A stretch of 40,560 nucleotides of DNA from an uncultured Eubacteriales bacterium (GTDB taxonomy: Bacteria > Bacillota > Clostridia > Oscillospirales > Oscillospiraceae): positions 1 through 40,560 of the forward strand of contig UQVA01000015.1 in assembly GCA_900544405.1 (NCBI GenBank). The letters run 5' to 3'. The translations under genes and the position numbers were made by a program. Positions within the stretch are counted from its first letter, which is position 1. Each line of letters begins with the position of its first letter. Under the pieces are notes generated by a model that saw only the letters and a list, made by a program, of their open reading frames with translations, ran no database searches and was not told the origin of the DNA. Below are positions 1 through 6,429 of this stretch, piece after piece.

Positions 1-52
1 CCGCCCCTCATCCGTCTGCCCTGACGGGCAGCCACCTTCCCCCAGGGGAAGG
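1..52 (-). repeat. Double-hairpin palindromic repeat, type A, copy 1
   Basis: Read on the minus strand, this is a hairpin of the CCTTCCCC/GGGGAAGG type, a second hairpin CTGCCC-GTCA-GGGCAG, and a tail GGATGAGGGGCGG. The same three-part layout recurs at 2230-2276, 2396-2447, 2484-2540 and 5383-5429. A partial, decayed copy follows at about 80-97. All copies lie between genes. The arms differ in sequence while pairing is kept, so the structure is what appears to be conserved. Function is unknown. Confidence 0.75.
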
Positions 53-173
53 CATCCCTCAGAAGGACCGACACCCTGCCGTCCAGGGGAAGGCTTTTTG
101 CCCTTTCCGGGCCAACTTTCCCCGCCTGCCCCGGAATTCCCCGAATATTCCGAAAAAATATTGGAAAAAATAC

Positions 174-202
174 TTGCAAAATGGAGCGGTACAGGCTATA
201 AT
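174..202 (+). promoter_or_regulatory. Sigma-A promoter for rpsB-tsf
   Basis: The -35 box TTGCAA (174-179) and a perfect -10 box TATAAT (197-202) are separated by 17 bases. Transcription should begin near 209, giving a leader of about 125 nt before the rpsB start. An A/T-rich stretch just upstream (about 145-172) could act as an UP element, as is common for ribosomal protein promoters. Confidence 0.8.
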
Positions 203-208
203 GTATCG

Positions 209-333
209 GCATGGGCTTGCACCATGACATTTTTAATGCCACACACCCGGTGATCGGGCTCCCAAGTGCCGTACTTTTCGGCGGGACACCTGAGTGGATC
301 GGGGTGGAGGAACAACAAAAGGAGAAAATCAAA
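209..333 (+). promoter_or_regulatory. Possible structured leader of rpsB
   Basis: The roughly 125-nt leader contains several short complementary blocks, such as GTGCCG-tactttt-CGGC near 267-283 and CACC/GGTG around 287-308, before the AAAGGAG ribosome binding site at 317-323. Ribosomal protein S2 represses its own operon through an mRNA leader in some bacteria. Whether this leader does so is inference. I cannot match it to a defined RNA family by eye. Confidence 0.35.
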
Positions 334-1074
334 ATGGCTGTCGTATCTATGAAGCAACTGCTGGAGGCCGGCGTACACTTCGGTCATCAGACCCGCCGCT
401 GGAACCCCAAAATGGCTCCCTATATCTACACGGAGCGCAACGGTATCTACATCATCGACCTGCAGAAGACCGTGAAGAAGCTGGAGGAGGCTTACTCCTT
501 CGTTCGTGACCTGTCCGCCAACGGCGGCAACGTGCTGTTTGTCGGCACCAAGAAGCAGGCCCAGGACGCCATCAAGGAAGAGGCCGAGCGCTGCGGCGGT
601 TACTATGTGAACGCCCGCTGGCTGGGCGGTATGCTGACCAACTTCCGCACCATGCGGACCCGGATCGACCGGCTGGCTCAGCTGCGGAAGATGGAGGCAG
701 ACGGCACCTTCGCCATGCTGCCCAAGAAGGAAGTCATCAAGCATCAGGCCGAGATCGAGAAGCTGGAGAAGTACCTGGGCGGCGTGAAGGAAATGAAGAA
801 GCTGCCCGCCGCTCTGTTCATCGTTGACCCCCGGAAGGAGCGCAACGCCATCGCTGAGGCCCGGAAGCTGAACATCCCCATCGTGGCCATCGTGGACACC
901 AACTGCGATCCCGACGAGATCGACTACGTGATCCCCGGCAACGATGACGCCATCCGTGCCATCCGTCTGATCGCCGCTACCATGGCCAACGCCGTGATCG
1001 AGGGCCGTCAGGGCGAGGATGCTCCCGAAGCCGCCGAGGCTGCCGAGACCACTGAGGCTCCCGCTGCCGAATAA
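334..1074 (+). CDS. rpsB: 30S ribosomal protein S2
   Basis: The 246-residue product is ribosomal protein S2, which joins the small subunit late in assembly and helps hold S1 or the mRNA near the Shine-Dalgarno duplex. The N-terminus carries the S2 signature: MKQLLEAGVHFGHQTRRWNPK followed closely by the PYIYTERNGIYIIDLQKT block, then RWLGGMLTNFRT and PAALFIVDPRKERNAIAEA. The C-terminus ends in an acidic, alanine/glutamate-rich tail typical of Clostridia. The frame stays open upstream to 211, but the ATG at 334 has the ribosome binding site AAAGGAG ten bases before it and gives the normal family start, so it was chosen. It is co-transcribed with tsf, the usual bacterial pairing. Confidence 0.97.
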   Translation: MAVVSMKQLLEAGVHFGHQTRRWNPKMAPYIYTERNGIYIIDLQKTVKKLEEAYSFVRDLSANGGNVLFVGTKKQAQDAIKEEAERCGGYYVNARWLGGMLTNFRTMRTRIDRLAQLRKMEADGTFAMLPKKEVIKHQAEIEKLEKYLGGVKEMKKLPAALFIVDPRKERNAIAEARKLNIPIVAIVDTNCDPDEIDYVIPGNDDAIRAIRLIAATMANAVIEGRQGEDAPEAAEAAETTEAPAAE

Positions 1075-1095
1075 GTTCGAGATACGTTTTTTTCA

Positions 1096-1117
1096 GGCAC
1101 CCGGTGCGCCGGGTGCC
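1096..1117 (+). other. Intergenic hairpin between rpsB and tsf
   Basis: A perfect 9-bp stem (GGCACCCGG / CCGGGTGCC) with a 4-base loop TGCG lies between the two genes. The T-run is before it (1087-1093), not after, so it is not a standard terminator on either strand. It may block 3' decay or shift the S2:EF-Ts ratio. That role is inference. Confidence 0.6.
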
Positions 1118-1145
1118 CCTACAAGATGAATAGGAGGATTTTACA

Positions 1146-2072
1146 ATGGCTTTTACCGCATTGGATGTTAAGAAGCTCCGTGAAATGACCAACGTGGGCA
1201 TGATGGACTGCAAGAAGGCTTTGCAGGCCACCGACGGCGATATGGACAAGGCTGTGGACTGGCTCCGGGAAAAGGGCCTGGCCAAGGCTGCCAAGAAGGC
1301 TGACCGTGTTGCTGCCGAGGGCGTGGCTTACGCTACCGTCGTGGACGGCACCGGCGTCATCATCGAGGTGAACTCCGAGACCGACTTCGCCGCCAAGACC
1401 GATTCCTTCCTGGACCTGGTGAAGAACCTGGCCACCGTGGTGGCTACCGAGAACCCCGCCGACGTGGACGCTCTGAAGGCCTGCAAGTACCCCAACTCCA
1501 ACCTGACCGTCACCGAGATCATGCAGGAGAAGGTCATGTCCATCGGCGAGAATATGCAGATCCGGCGTTTCGCCCGGTTCGCCGACAACACCTCCGTGGC
1601 TTACGTTCATGCCGGCGGCACCCATGCCGTGCTGGTGAACCTGGCTGTGGAGGGCGGCATCGATGCCACCGAGATCGGCAAGAACGTGGCCATGCAGATT
1701 GCTGCCATGAACCCCAAGTACTGGGATAAGGCCATGGTGCCCCAGGCAGACGTGGACCATGAGCTGCAGGTGCAGGTGGCCCTGATGGACAACGATCCCA
1801 AGATGGCCAACAAGCCCGCTCAGATCAAGGAGAAGATCGCCGCCGGCAAGATCAACGCTTTCTATAAGGAGAACTGCCTGCTGCAGCAGGACTTCGTCCG
1901 CAGCGACCTGTTCCAGGGCAGCGTGGAAGGCTACATCGCCGACGCCGCCAAGAAGCTGGGCGGCAGCGTGAAGTTCGTGGACGCCATTCACTATGTGAAG
2001 GGCGAGGGCATCGAGAAGAAGGTGGACGACTTCGCCGCAGAAGTCGCCGCTCAGATCGCCGGTGCGAAGTAA
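1146..2072 (+). CDS. tsf: Translation elongation factor Ts
   Basis: EF-Ts is the nucleotide exchange factor that releases GDP from EF-Tu. The 308-residue product starts with the UBA-like N-terminal domain (residues about 1-55) with the signature REMTNVGMMDCKKAL, followed by the core with the EVNSETDFAAK block around residues 74-84 that contacts the EF-Tu G domain. Length matches the long, two-subdomain bacterial form. The start ATG is preceded by AGGAGG at 1132-1137. It lies 71 bases after rpsB and shares its promoter. A strong terminator follows directly. Confidence 0.97.
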   Translation: MAFTALDVKKLREMTNVGMMDCKKALQATDGDMDKAVDWLREKGLAKAAKKADRVAAEGVAYATVVDGTGVIIEVNSETDFAAKTDSFLDLVKNLATVVATENPADVDALKACKYPNSNLTVTEIMQEKVMSIGENMQIRRFARFADNTSVAYVHAGGTHAVLVNLAVEGGIDATEIGKNVAMQIAAMNPKYWDKAMVPQADVDHELQVQVALMDNDPKMANKPAQIKEKIAAGKINAFYKENCLLQQDFVRSDLFQGSVEGYIADAAKKLGGSVKFVDAIHYVKGEGIEKKVDDFAAEVAAQIAGAK

Positions 2073-2092
2073 TTTCTAAAAATAGCATTTTT

Positions 2093-2123
2093 CCCGGCAG
2101 GGCTACCCCCTGCCGGGATTTTT
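2093..2123 (+). terminator. Rho-independent terminator of rpsB-tsf
   Basis: A 10-bp GC-rich stem (CCCGGCAGGG / CCCTGCCGGG) with loop CTACC is followed by ATTTTTAT. It begins 20 bases after the tsf stop codon. Confidence 0.9.
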
Positions 2124-2229
2124 ATGTTTGGGAGAACTGCTTGCTTCCCACTCAGAGAAGGCTGCCCGCAAGGGCAGAGGTCGGGAGTGGTCTGGAATAG
2201 AGGTAGGGTGTGATGGTTTCTGAGAAATG

Positions 2230-2276
2230 CCTTCCCTTGGGGGAAGGTGGCCCCGAAGGGGCCGGATGAGGGGCGG
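2230..2276 (+). repeat. Double-hairpin palindromic repeat, type A, copy 2
   Basis: First hairpin CCTTCCC-TTG-GGGGAAGG, then T, then second hairpin GGCCCC-GAA-GGGGCC, then the tail GGATGAGGGGCGG. It is almost identical to the copy at 5383-5429, from which it differs by one base in the second hairpin (GGCCCC against GGTCCC). Confidence 0.8.
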
Positions 2277-2300
2277 TAGGCAGTAACGGCGATGCGTTTG

Positions 2301-2354
2301 GCTCCCCTGTGCAGGGGGAGCAGTCATGGGCTGTTGCCCATGACTGAGGGGGTG
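2301..2354 (+). repeat. Double-hairpin palindromic repeat, type B, copy 1
   Basis: This has the same architecture as type A with different arms: first hairpin GCTCCCC-TGTGCA-GGGGGAGC, second hairpin GTCATGGGC-TGTT-GCCCATGAC, then TGAGGGGGTGT. The other type B copy is at 5571-5619 in reverse orientation. Confidence 0.75.
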
Positions 2355-2395
2355 TGATCTCCCGAGTTTCAGATGCCTACCGGCGAGGCAAAAAG

Positions 2396-2447
2396 CCTTC
2401 TCCCTGGGGAGAAGGTGGCAGCCCGTCAGGGCTGACGGATGTGGGGC
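2396..2447 (+). repeat. Double-hairpin palindromic repeat, type A, copy 3
   Basis: First hairpin CCTTCTCCC/GGGAGAAGG, second hairpin CAGCCC-GTCA-GGGCTG, then the tail ACGGATGTGGGGCG. The second hairpin keeps the GTCA loop seen in copy 1 at the window start. Confidence 0.75.
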
Positions 2448-2483
2448 GTAACGTCTTACCGGGCAGTCCGAATATCGCACCGG

Positions 2484-2540
2484 GTCCCCTCCACACCCGT
2501 CACGGCTTGCGCCGTGCCACCCTCTCCAGCAGGAGAGGGC
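2484..2540 (-). repeat. Double-hairpin palindromic repeat, type A, copy 4
   Basis: On the minus strand: first hairpin CCCTCTCC-TGCT-GGAGAGGG, then TGG, second hairpin CACGGC-GCAA-GCCGTG, then ACGGGTGTGGAGGGG. It is more diverged than the others but keeps the layout and spacing. Confidence 0.65.
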
Positions 2541-2597
2541 TTTGCTCGGAAACCTTGGGCCTGTACGCCTAGGCAGGTGCATACCCCATTTCCTGTG

Positions 2598-2625
2598 TTG
2601 ACATTTGTAAAGAAATGATTATAAT
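2598..2625 (+). promoter_or_regulatory. Consensus promoter for the phosphodiesterase gene
   Basis: Both boxes are perfect sigma-A consensus: TTGACA at 2598-2603 and TATAAT at 2620-2625, with a 16-base spacer. It sits directly after the repeat cluster and about 33 bases before the start codon. I see no operator overlapping it, which suggests constitutive expression. Confidence 0.85.
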
Positions 2626-2657
2626 GGGGTCATCCAGACAGAAAAGAGGAACGCTTT

Positions 2658-3956
2658 ATGAGCAAACGTCATGTGGTCGTTATCAGCGTGGACGCCCTGG
2701 TCTACGAGGACCTGGAGACCCTGTCCAAACTGTACGCCCTGGCGCCCCGGTGGGACAAAATGGCCCGGGTGGACCGGGTGCGCTCCATTTACCCCACCAT
2801 CACCTACCCCTGTCACTCCACCATGATGACCGGCGTGTACCCGGACCGGCATCACATCGTCAACAATGAGGCTCCCATTCTGGGCGTGGAGCATTGCCTT
2901 TGGCAGCATTTTCGTTCCAGCGTGAAGGCTCCCTCTATTTTCGATGCCGCCAAGAAGGCCGGCCTTACGACAGCGGCGGTGTTCTGGCCCGTCACCGGAA
3001 AGGACCCGGCCATTGATTACCTGGTGGACGAATATTGGCCCCAGCACGGAGAGGATTCCGTGACCGCATTCCGGGATTCCGGCAGCAGTGAGGAAGTCAT
3101 TAAAAAAATCGTAAAGCCCAACCTGAAATACCTGGAGGGCAAGCACCGGATGCACCCCTACGCCGATGCTTTCGTGATGGGCTGTGCCGCCGATATGCTT
3201 CGGAACTTCCAGCCGGACCTGCTGATGGTCCACCCGGCCAACGTGGATTCCGCCCGGCACGCCTCTGGCCTGTTCACTCCTGCCGTCACCAACGCCCTGT
3301 ACGACACCAATCTTTGGCTGGAAGAACTGTTCAAAGCGGCGGAGGATGCGGGCATTTATGAGGACACGAATTTCTTCATCGTCAGCGACCATGGCCAGAT
3401 CGAAATCCGCCGCAGCGTGGCCCTGAACGCTCTGCTGGCGGAGGAGGGCCTGTTGGACGTGGCTCCGGACGGGACTCTGAAGGACTGGACCGCCTTTGCC
3501 AAATCCGGCGGCACCTCTGCCCTGGTCTACCTGAAGGACCCTGCTGACCAAGTGGCCTGGAACAAGACAAAAATTGCCCTGGAAAAGCTCCGGGACAGCG
3601 AGGTCTGCGGCATCGGAGAGATTCTCACCGAGGCGGAGGCTCGGGAACGGTATCACCTGGGCGGCGATTTTGCCTTTGTCATTGAGACCGACGGCTGGAC
3701 CAGCTTCTCCACCAGTTGGCTTAAGCCCGTCCAGAAGCCCCTGGACAACAGCGACTACCGATTCGGCCGGGCCACCCATGGCCATGAGCCGGAAAAAGGC
3801 CCCCAGCCCACCCTGATGGCTTTCGGTCCGGACATTCAGCCCGGCGCTCATCTGGATACGGCCCGGCTGGTGGACGAGGCCCCCACCTTTGCCCATGCCC
3901 TGGGCCTGACCATGCCCGACACCGACGGTCATTGCCTGACGGAATTGTTCCGGTAA
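2658..3956 (+). CDS. Alkaline phosphatase superfamily protein, type I phosphodiesterase/nucleotide pyrophosphatase-like
   Basis: The 432-residue product belongs to the type I phosphodiesterase/nucleotide pyrophosphatase family, which hydrolyses phosphodiester or pyrophosphate bonds with two metal ions. The metal-binding and nucleophile region is clear: Asp11 in the first strand, the PTITYPCHSTMMTG block at residues 46-59 with Thr49 as probable nucleophile, NVDSARHASG with Asp197 and His201, SDHGQ with Asp244 and His245, and a late THGHEP histidine near residue 376. There is no signal peptide or membrane segment, so it is probably cytoplasmic. The exact substrate (nucleotide sugar, dinucleotide or phospholipid head group) cannot be read from sequence. 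It has its own promoter and terminator. The ribosome binding site is GAGGA at 2646-2650. Confidence 0.85.
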   Translation: MSKRHVVVISVDALVYEDLETLSKLYALAPRWDKMARVDRVRSIYPTITYPCHSTMMTGVYPDRHHIVNNEAPILGVEHCLWQHFRSSVKAPSIFDAAKKAGLTTAAVFWPVTGKDPAIDYLVDEYWPQHGEDSVTAFRDSGSSEEVIKKIVKPNLKYLEGKHRMHPYADAFVMGCAADMLRNFQPDLLMVHPANVDSARHASGLFTPAVTNALYDTNLWLEELFKAAEDAGIYEDTNFFIVSDHGQIEIRRSVALNALLAEEGLLDVAPDGTLKDWTAFAKSGGTSALVYLKDPADQVAWNKTKIALEKLRDSEVCGIGEILTEAEARERYHLGGDFAFVIETDGWTSFSTSWLKPVQKPLDNSDYRFGRATHGHEPEKGPQPTLMAFGPDIQPGAHLDTARLVDEAPTFAHALGLTMPDTDGHCLTELFR

Positions 3957-3971
3957 AAGTTCAAAAAATAA

Positions 3972-4013
3972 CGCCCCGGATTGGAAAAACTCCAATCCGG
4001 GGCGCGACTTTTT
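3972..4013 (+). terminator. Bidirectional terminator between the phosphodiesterase gene and galK
   Basis: A 14-bp perfect stem (CGCCCCGGATTGGA / TCCAATCCGGGGCG) with loop AAAAC is followed by CGACTTTTT on the plus strand. It is flanked by AAAAAATAA on the other side, which gives a T-run on the minus strand. It therefore serves both converging genes. Confidence 0.9.
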
Positions 4014-4019
4014 AGAAAA

Positions 4020-5234
4020 TTATTTCACGAAGGCTTCCACGCCGCCCTGGGGACGGATGGACAGCACATGGCAGGCCCCTGCGCCCAGCACCGCATCGAT
4101 GCCGGACCGGAAGGAATCCAGCAGGTCGAAGGGGACAAAGGCCTGGACCGTTCCGGCGAAGCCGCCGCCGTGGACCCGGTAGGCCCCCCGGCCCTGCAGG
4201 TACTTTTCGCACAGGGCCAGGGTCACGGCCACGTCCTGATGCTCCACATATCCGGCGGGGGTCACGTTTTGCAGATACATATAAGAGGAGTGGCCGCTTT
4301 CCGTTACCAAAGCCAGGAATTTGTCGAAATCCCCCTGGCGGAGAGCTTCCACCTGCTTGGGAACACGGGCGTTGTCCGCATAGAAGTGGATGGCCCGCAG
4401 CACGGCCCGATCGCCGCATTCCTGCCGCAGGGCCGGAATGGCGGCATAGAAATCCGCCTCGTCGATCTCCCGCAGGACGTTCTTGCCGAAATGGGCGCAG
4501 ATCTTCTTCAATTCGCCGGGAATGGCGGCGTACTCGTCGGTCAGGTCCGCATGGCTGGCCCGGGTGTCGATGATGCACAGGGCGTGGCCGCAGGAGGCAA
4601 AATCAAATTCCACCGGCTGAATGACGGGGTAGTCGGTCTGGGCAAAGTCAATGGTCACCATGCCGCCCACGGCGGAGGCGGTCTGGTCCATGAGACCGCA
4701 GGGCTTGCCGAAGAACACGTTCTCGGCGTACTGGCCGATCATGGCGATCTCCGGCTGGGACACCCGGCCGTCGAAGAACAGGTGGTTCAGAATGGTGCCG
4801 ATGAGGACCTCGTAGGCGGCGGAGGAGCTGAGGCCGGAGCCGGGAAGCACCGTGGATTCCATGTAGGCGTCAAAGCCACGGACCGGGCAGCCCAATTCCA
4901 CAAAGCGGGCGGCCACCCCCCGGATCAGGGCGGGGGTGGTGTTCACTTCGGCGGCCACAGGGGTCAGGGCGTCCAGGGACACGGTGGACATGGGGTAGCC
5001 CTTGGAGAGAATGCGGATGACGCCGGAATCCGTCACCCGGACGGCGGCGATCATATCCAGATTCACGGCGGCGGCCAGGACCCGGCCATGCTGATGGTCG
5101 GTGTGGTTGCCGCCGATCTCCGTACGGCCGGGGGCGGAGAAGTAGCGCTCCGGGGCGGCACCGAAAGCGGCGACGAAGCCGGCATCCAGAGCCGAGCGCT
5201 GCTGGTTGGTCAGATAAAGAGCAGGTGCGGACAT
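4020..5234 (-). CDS. galK: Galactokinase
   Basis: This GHMP-family kinase phosphorylates galactose to galactose-1-phosphate, the first committed step of the Leloir pathway. The 404-residue product shows the galactokinase signature near residues 36-50 (GRTEIGGNHTDHQHG), the ATP-binding loop GSGLSSSAAYEVLIG, and the C-terminal GHMP motif GGGFAGTVQAF. The frame stays open to 5270, but the ATG at 5234 is chosen because AGGAGGT stands six bases before it (5241-5247). No other Leloir genes (galT, galE) or transporter are next to it, so it appears to be a single-gene unit. It converges with the phosphodiesterase gene on a shared terminator. Confidence 0.93.
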   Translation of the reverse strand: MSAPALYLTNQQRSALDAGFVAAFGAAPERYFSAPGRTEIGGNHTDHQHGRVLAAAVNLDMIAAVRVTDSGVIRILSKGYPMSTVSLDALTPVAAEVNTTPALIRGVAARFVELGCPVRGFDAYMESTVLPGSGLSSSAAYEVLIGTILNHLFFDGRVSQPEIAMIGQYAENVFFGKPCGLMDQTASAVGGMVTIDFAQTDYPVIQPVEFDFASCGHALCIIDTRASHADLTDEYAAIPGELKKICAHFGKNVLREIDEADFYAAIPALRQECGDRAVLRAIHFYADNARVPKQVEALRQGDFDKFLALVTESGHSSYMYLQNVTPAGYVEHQDVAVTLALCEKYLQGRGAYRVHGGGFAGTVQAFVPFDLLDSFRSGIDAVLGAGACHVLSIRPQGGVEAFVK

Positions 5235-5261
5235 AAACGTACCTCCTGAATTTTTTCTTCC

Positions 5262-5267
5262 ATTATA
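5262..5267 (-). promoter_or_regulatory. Probable -10 box of galK
   Basis: On the minus strand TATAAT lies 28 bases upstream of the galK start. The region where a -35 would fall is only T-rich (TTTTCT at 5285-5290, 17-base spacer), so the promoter may be weak or activator-dependent. Confidence 0.5.
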
Positions 5268-5280
5268 CAATAGGAATCCA

Positions 5281-5305
5281 AAAAAGAAAAGCCCCCGAAT
5301 GGGGG
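5281..5305 (-). terminator. Terminator-like hairpin just upstream of the galK promoter
   Basis: On the minus strand CCCCC-ATTC-GGGGG is followed by CTTTTCTTTTTT. No minus-strand gene lies upstream within the interval. It may insulate galK from readthrough, or act as an attenuator if a second promoter lies further upstream. Confidence 0.5.
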
Positions 5306-5382
5306 ATTTCCGTGCATTTTCCGGGGAATTGCAGAAAATTTAGGATAGGACAAGGCAGAATTGCCCGGCGGAGGGAAAAATG

Positions 5383-5429
5383 CCTTCCCTTGGGGGAAGG
5401 TGGTCCCGAAGGGGCCGGATGAGGGGCGG
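5383..5429 (+). repeat. Double-hairpin palindromic repeat, type A, copy 5
   Basis: Near-identical to the copy at 2230-2276: CCTTCCC-TTG-GGGGAAGG, then GGTCCCGAAGGGGCC (one G-T pair in the second stem), then GGATGAGGGGCGG. Confidence 0.8.
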
Positions 5430-5570
5430 GACGCAGTATCGATTTTGCGTGTAGGGGCGGCGGCACGCCCCGCCCGCTTGCTTGCAATGACAGCGCGGTA
5501 AAAATCGACGTAAGGGCTGACGGAGCCTTTGACTCTGAAACTTTTAGCCCCTACCTCTTAGGCAAGGACA
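5430..5570. other. Gene-free spacer with further inverted repeats
   Basis: Between two hairpin repeats lies a stretch with a GGGGCG/CGCCCC hairpin (about 5454-5472), enclosed by a short inverted repeat CGATTTT (5440-5446) and AAAATCG (5501-5507). A GGGCT/AGCCC pair follows around 5513-5550. This could be the remnant of a small non-autonomous element. I see no coding capacity. Confidence 0.4.
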
Positions 5571-5619
5571 CTCCCCCAGTCTGCCCTTGTGGGCAGACAG
5601 CCCCCTCTGGGAGGGGGCC
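5571..5619 (-). repeat. Double-hairpin palindromic repeat, type B, copy 2
   Basis: On the minus strand: GGCCCCCTC/GAGGGGGCT hairpin, then GTCTGCCC-ACAA-GGGCAGAC, then TGGGGGAGTGTCC. It matches the type B copy at 2301-2354 in layout and tail but not in arm sequence. Confidence 0.7.
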
Positions 5620-5635
5620 AAGACGTGTATTCCTC

Positions 5636-5664
5636 TTGCATAACCCCTCATTCTGTGCTAAAAT
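5636..5664 (+). promoter_or_regulatory. Extended -10 promoter for pcp
   Basis: TTGCAT at 5636-5641, 17 bases, then TAAAAT at 5659-5664. The TG at 5656-5657 makes an extended -10, which would compensate for the weak -35. Confidence 0.6.
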
Positions 5665-5686
5665 ACCCCAAAAAGGAGGCGTTTCT

Positions 5687-6262
5687 ATGAAAATTCTCAT
5701 TACCGGCTTTCAGCCCTTCGGCGGGCAGAGCGTGAATCCTGCCTGGGAGGCCGTGAAAAAATTGCCGGATGTGCTGGGGGATAAAGTGTTATGGAAATTG
5801 GAAATTCCTGTGACTTTTGGCGGGGCCTTTGACGCCGTGGAGGCCAAAGCAGCGGAAATTGACCCGGATGTGATCCTCTGCGTGGGCCAGGCCGGGGGCA
5901 GGGACGCCGTGACTCCGGAGCGCATTGCCGTGAATTTGCAGGACGCATCCATTCCGGACAATGCCGGGAATCAGCCGGTGGACCTGCCGGTGGTGGCCGA
6001 TGGGGCCAACGCCTATTTCACCTCCCTGCCGGTGAAGGCCATGGCAGCGGCGGCCCGGGCACAGGGCCTTCCATGCCGTCTGTCCTGCACCGCCGGGACC
6101 TACGTGTGCAACGACGTTTTTTACCGGCTGCTGCACCGGTATCGGGACACGGAGAAGCGGGTGGGCTTCGTCCATGTGCCGTTCCTGCCGGAGCAGGGCA
6201 GCCCCAATTTGCCCCTGGATTCCATCGTCCGGGCCTTGCAGGCCATGCTGGAGGCAATTTGA
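5687..6262 (+). CDS. pcp: Pyroglutamyl-peptidase I
   Basis: This cytoplasmic cysteine peptidase (family C15) removes N-terminal pyroglutamate from peptides. The 191-residue product shows all three catalytic blocks: the Glu in VTPERIAVN, the Cys in AGTYVCNDVFY and the His in VGFVHVPFLPEQ. The N-terminus MKILITGFQPFGG is the family hallmark. The frame is open further upstream, but the ATG at 5687 has AAGGAGG at 5673-5679 and gives the correct family start. It is slightly shorter than typical members of about 200-215 residues because of a short C-terminus. It stands alone with its own promoter and terminator. With the M28 peptidase opposite and the AGCS transporter nearby, it fits peptide and amino acid salvage. 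Confidence 0.94.
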   Translation: MKILITGFQPFGGQSVNPAWEAVKKLPDVLGDKVLWKLEIPVTFGGAFDAVEAKAAEIDPDVILCVGQAGGRDAVTPERIAVNLQDASIPDNAGNQPVDLPVVADGANAYFTSLPVKAMAAAARAQGLPCRLSCTAGTYVCNDVFYRLLHRYRDTEKRVGFVHVPFLPEQGSPNLPLDSIVRALQAMLEAI

Positions 6263-6367
6263 GAAAATAGGATGACCTAACCTTCTCCCTGGAGCGGTAT
6301 GCCTTACACAGGGGAGCCTTTTCTCTGTCCCGGCGGGCCCTGCGGTGATTTCCTGTTCAGGGTATAA

Positions 6368-6405
6368 AAAATAGGGGCCGATGGTTTTTCATCGGTCCCT
6401 ATTTT
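6368..6405 (+). terminator. Bidirectional terminator between pcp and the M28 peptidase gene
   Basis: A 16-base stem AAAATAGGGGCCGATG / CATCGGTCCCTATTTT (one G-T pair) with loop GTTTTT has A-rich and T-rich ends. It can therefore terminate transcription from both sides. The converging genes end at 6262 and 6430. A decayed fragment of the type A repeat lies just before it (about 6280-6320). Confidence 0.85.
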
Positions 6406-6429
6406 GCATAGTCGGGTGTATCCTGCCTG

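Larger units (their letters stand above)
2124..2597. other. Gene-free interval filled with palindromic repeats
   Basis: No credible gene is present. Open frames here run through repeat arms and lack family resemblance. The interval holds four hairpin repeats listed separately, with spacers of 20-40 bases. No tRNA-like or small-RNA-like structure was recognised outside the repeats. Confidence 0.6.

Noticed and set aside
1096..1117. Terminator between rpsB and tsf
   Set aside because: The T-run precedes the hairpin on the plus strand and becomes an A-run after it on the minus strand, so intrinsic termination is unlikely.
1119..1991. A long minus-strand frame opposite tsf
   Set aside because: It is an antisense shadow of a highly expressed gene with biased codons and shows no family match.
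2230..2540. CRISPR-like array
   Set aside because: The units are palindromic, in mixed orientation, with varied arms and irregular spacing. There are no identical direct repeats and no cas genes.
2103..2582. Open frames across the repeat cluster after tsf
   Set aside because: They are made of repeat arms (Pro/Arg/His-rich) and have no start signals.
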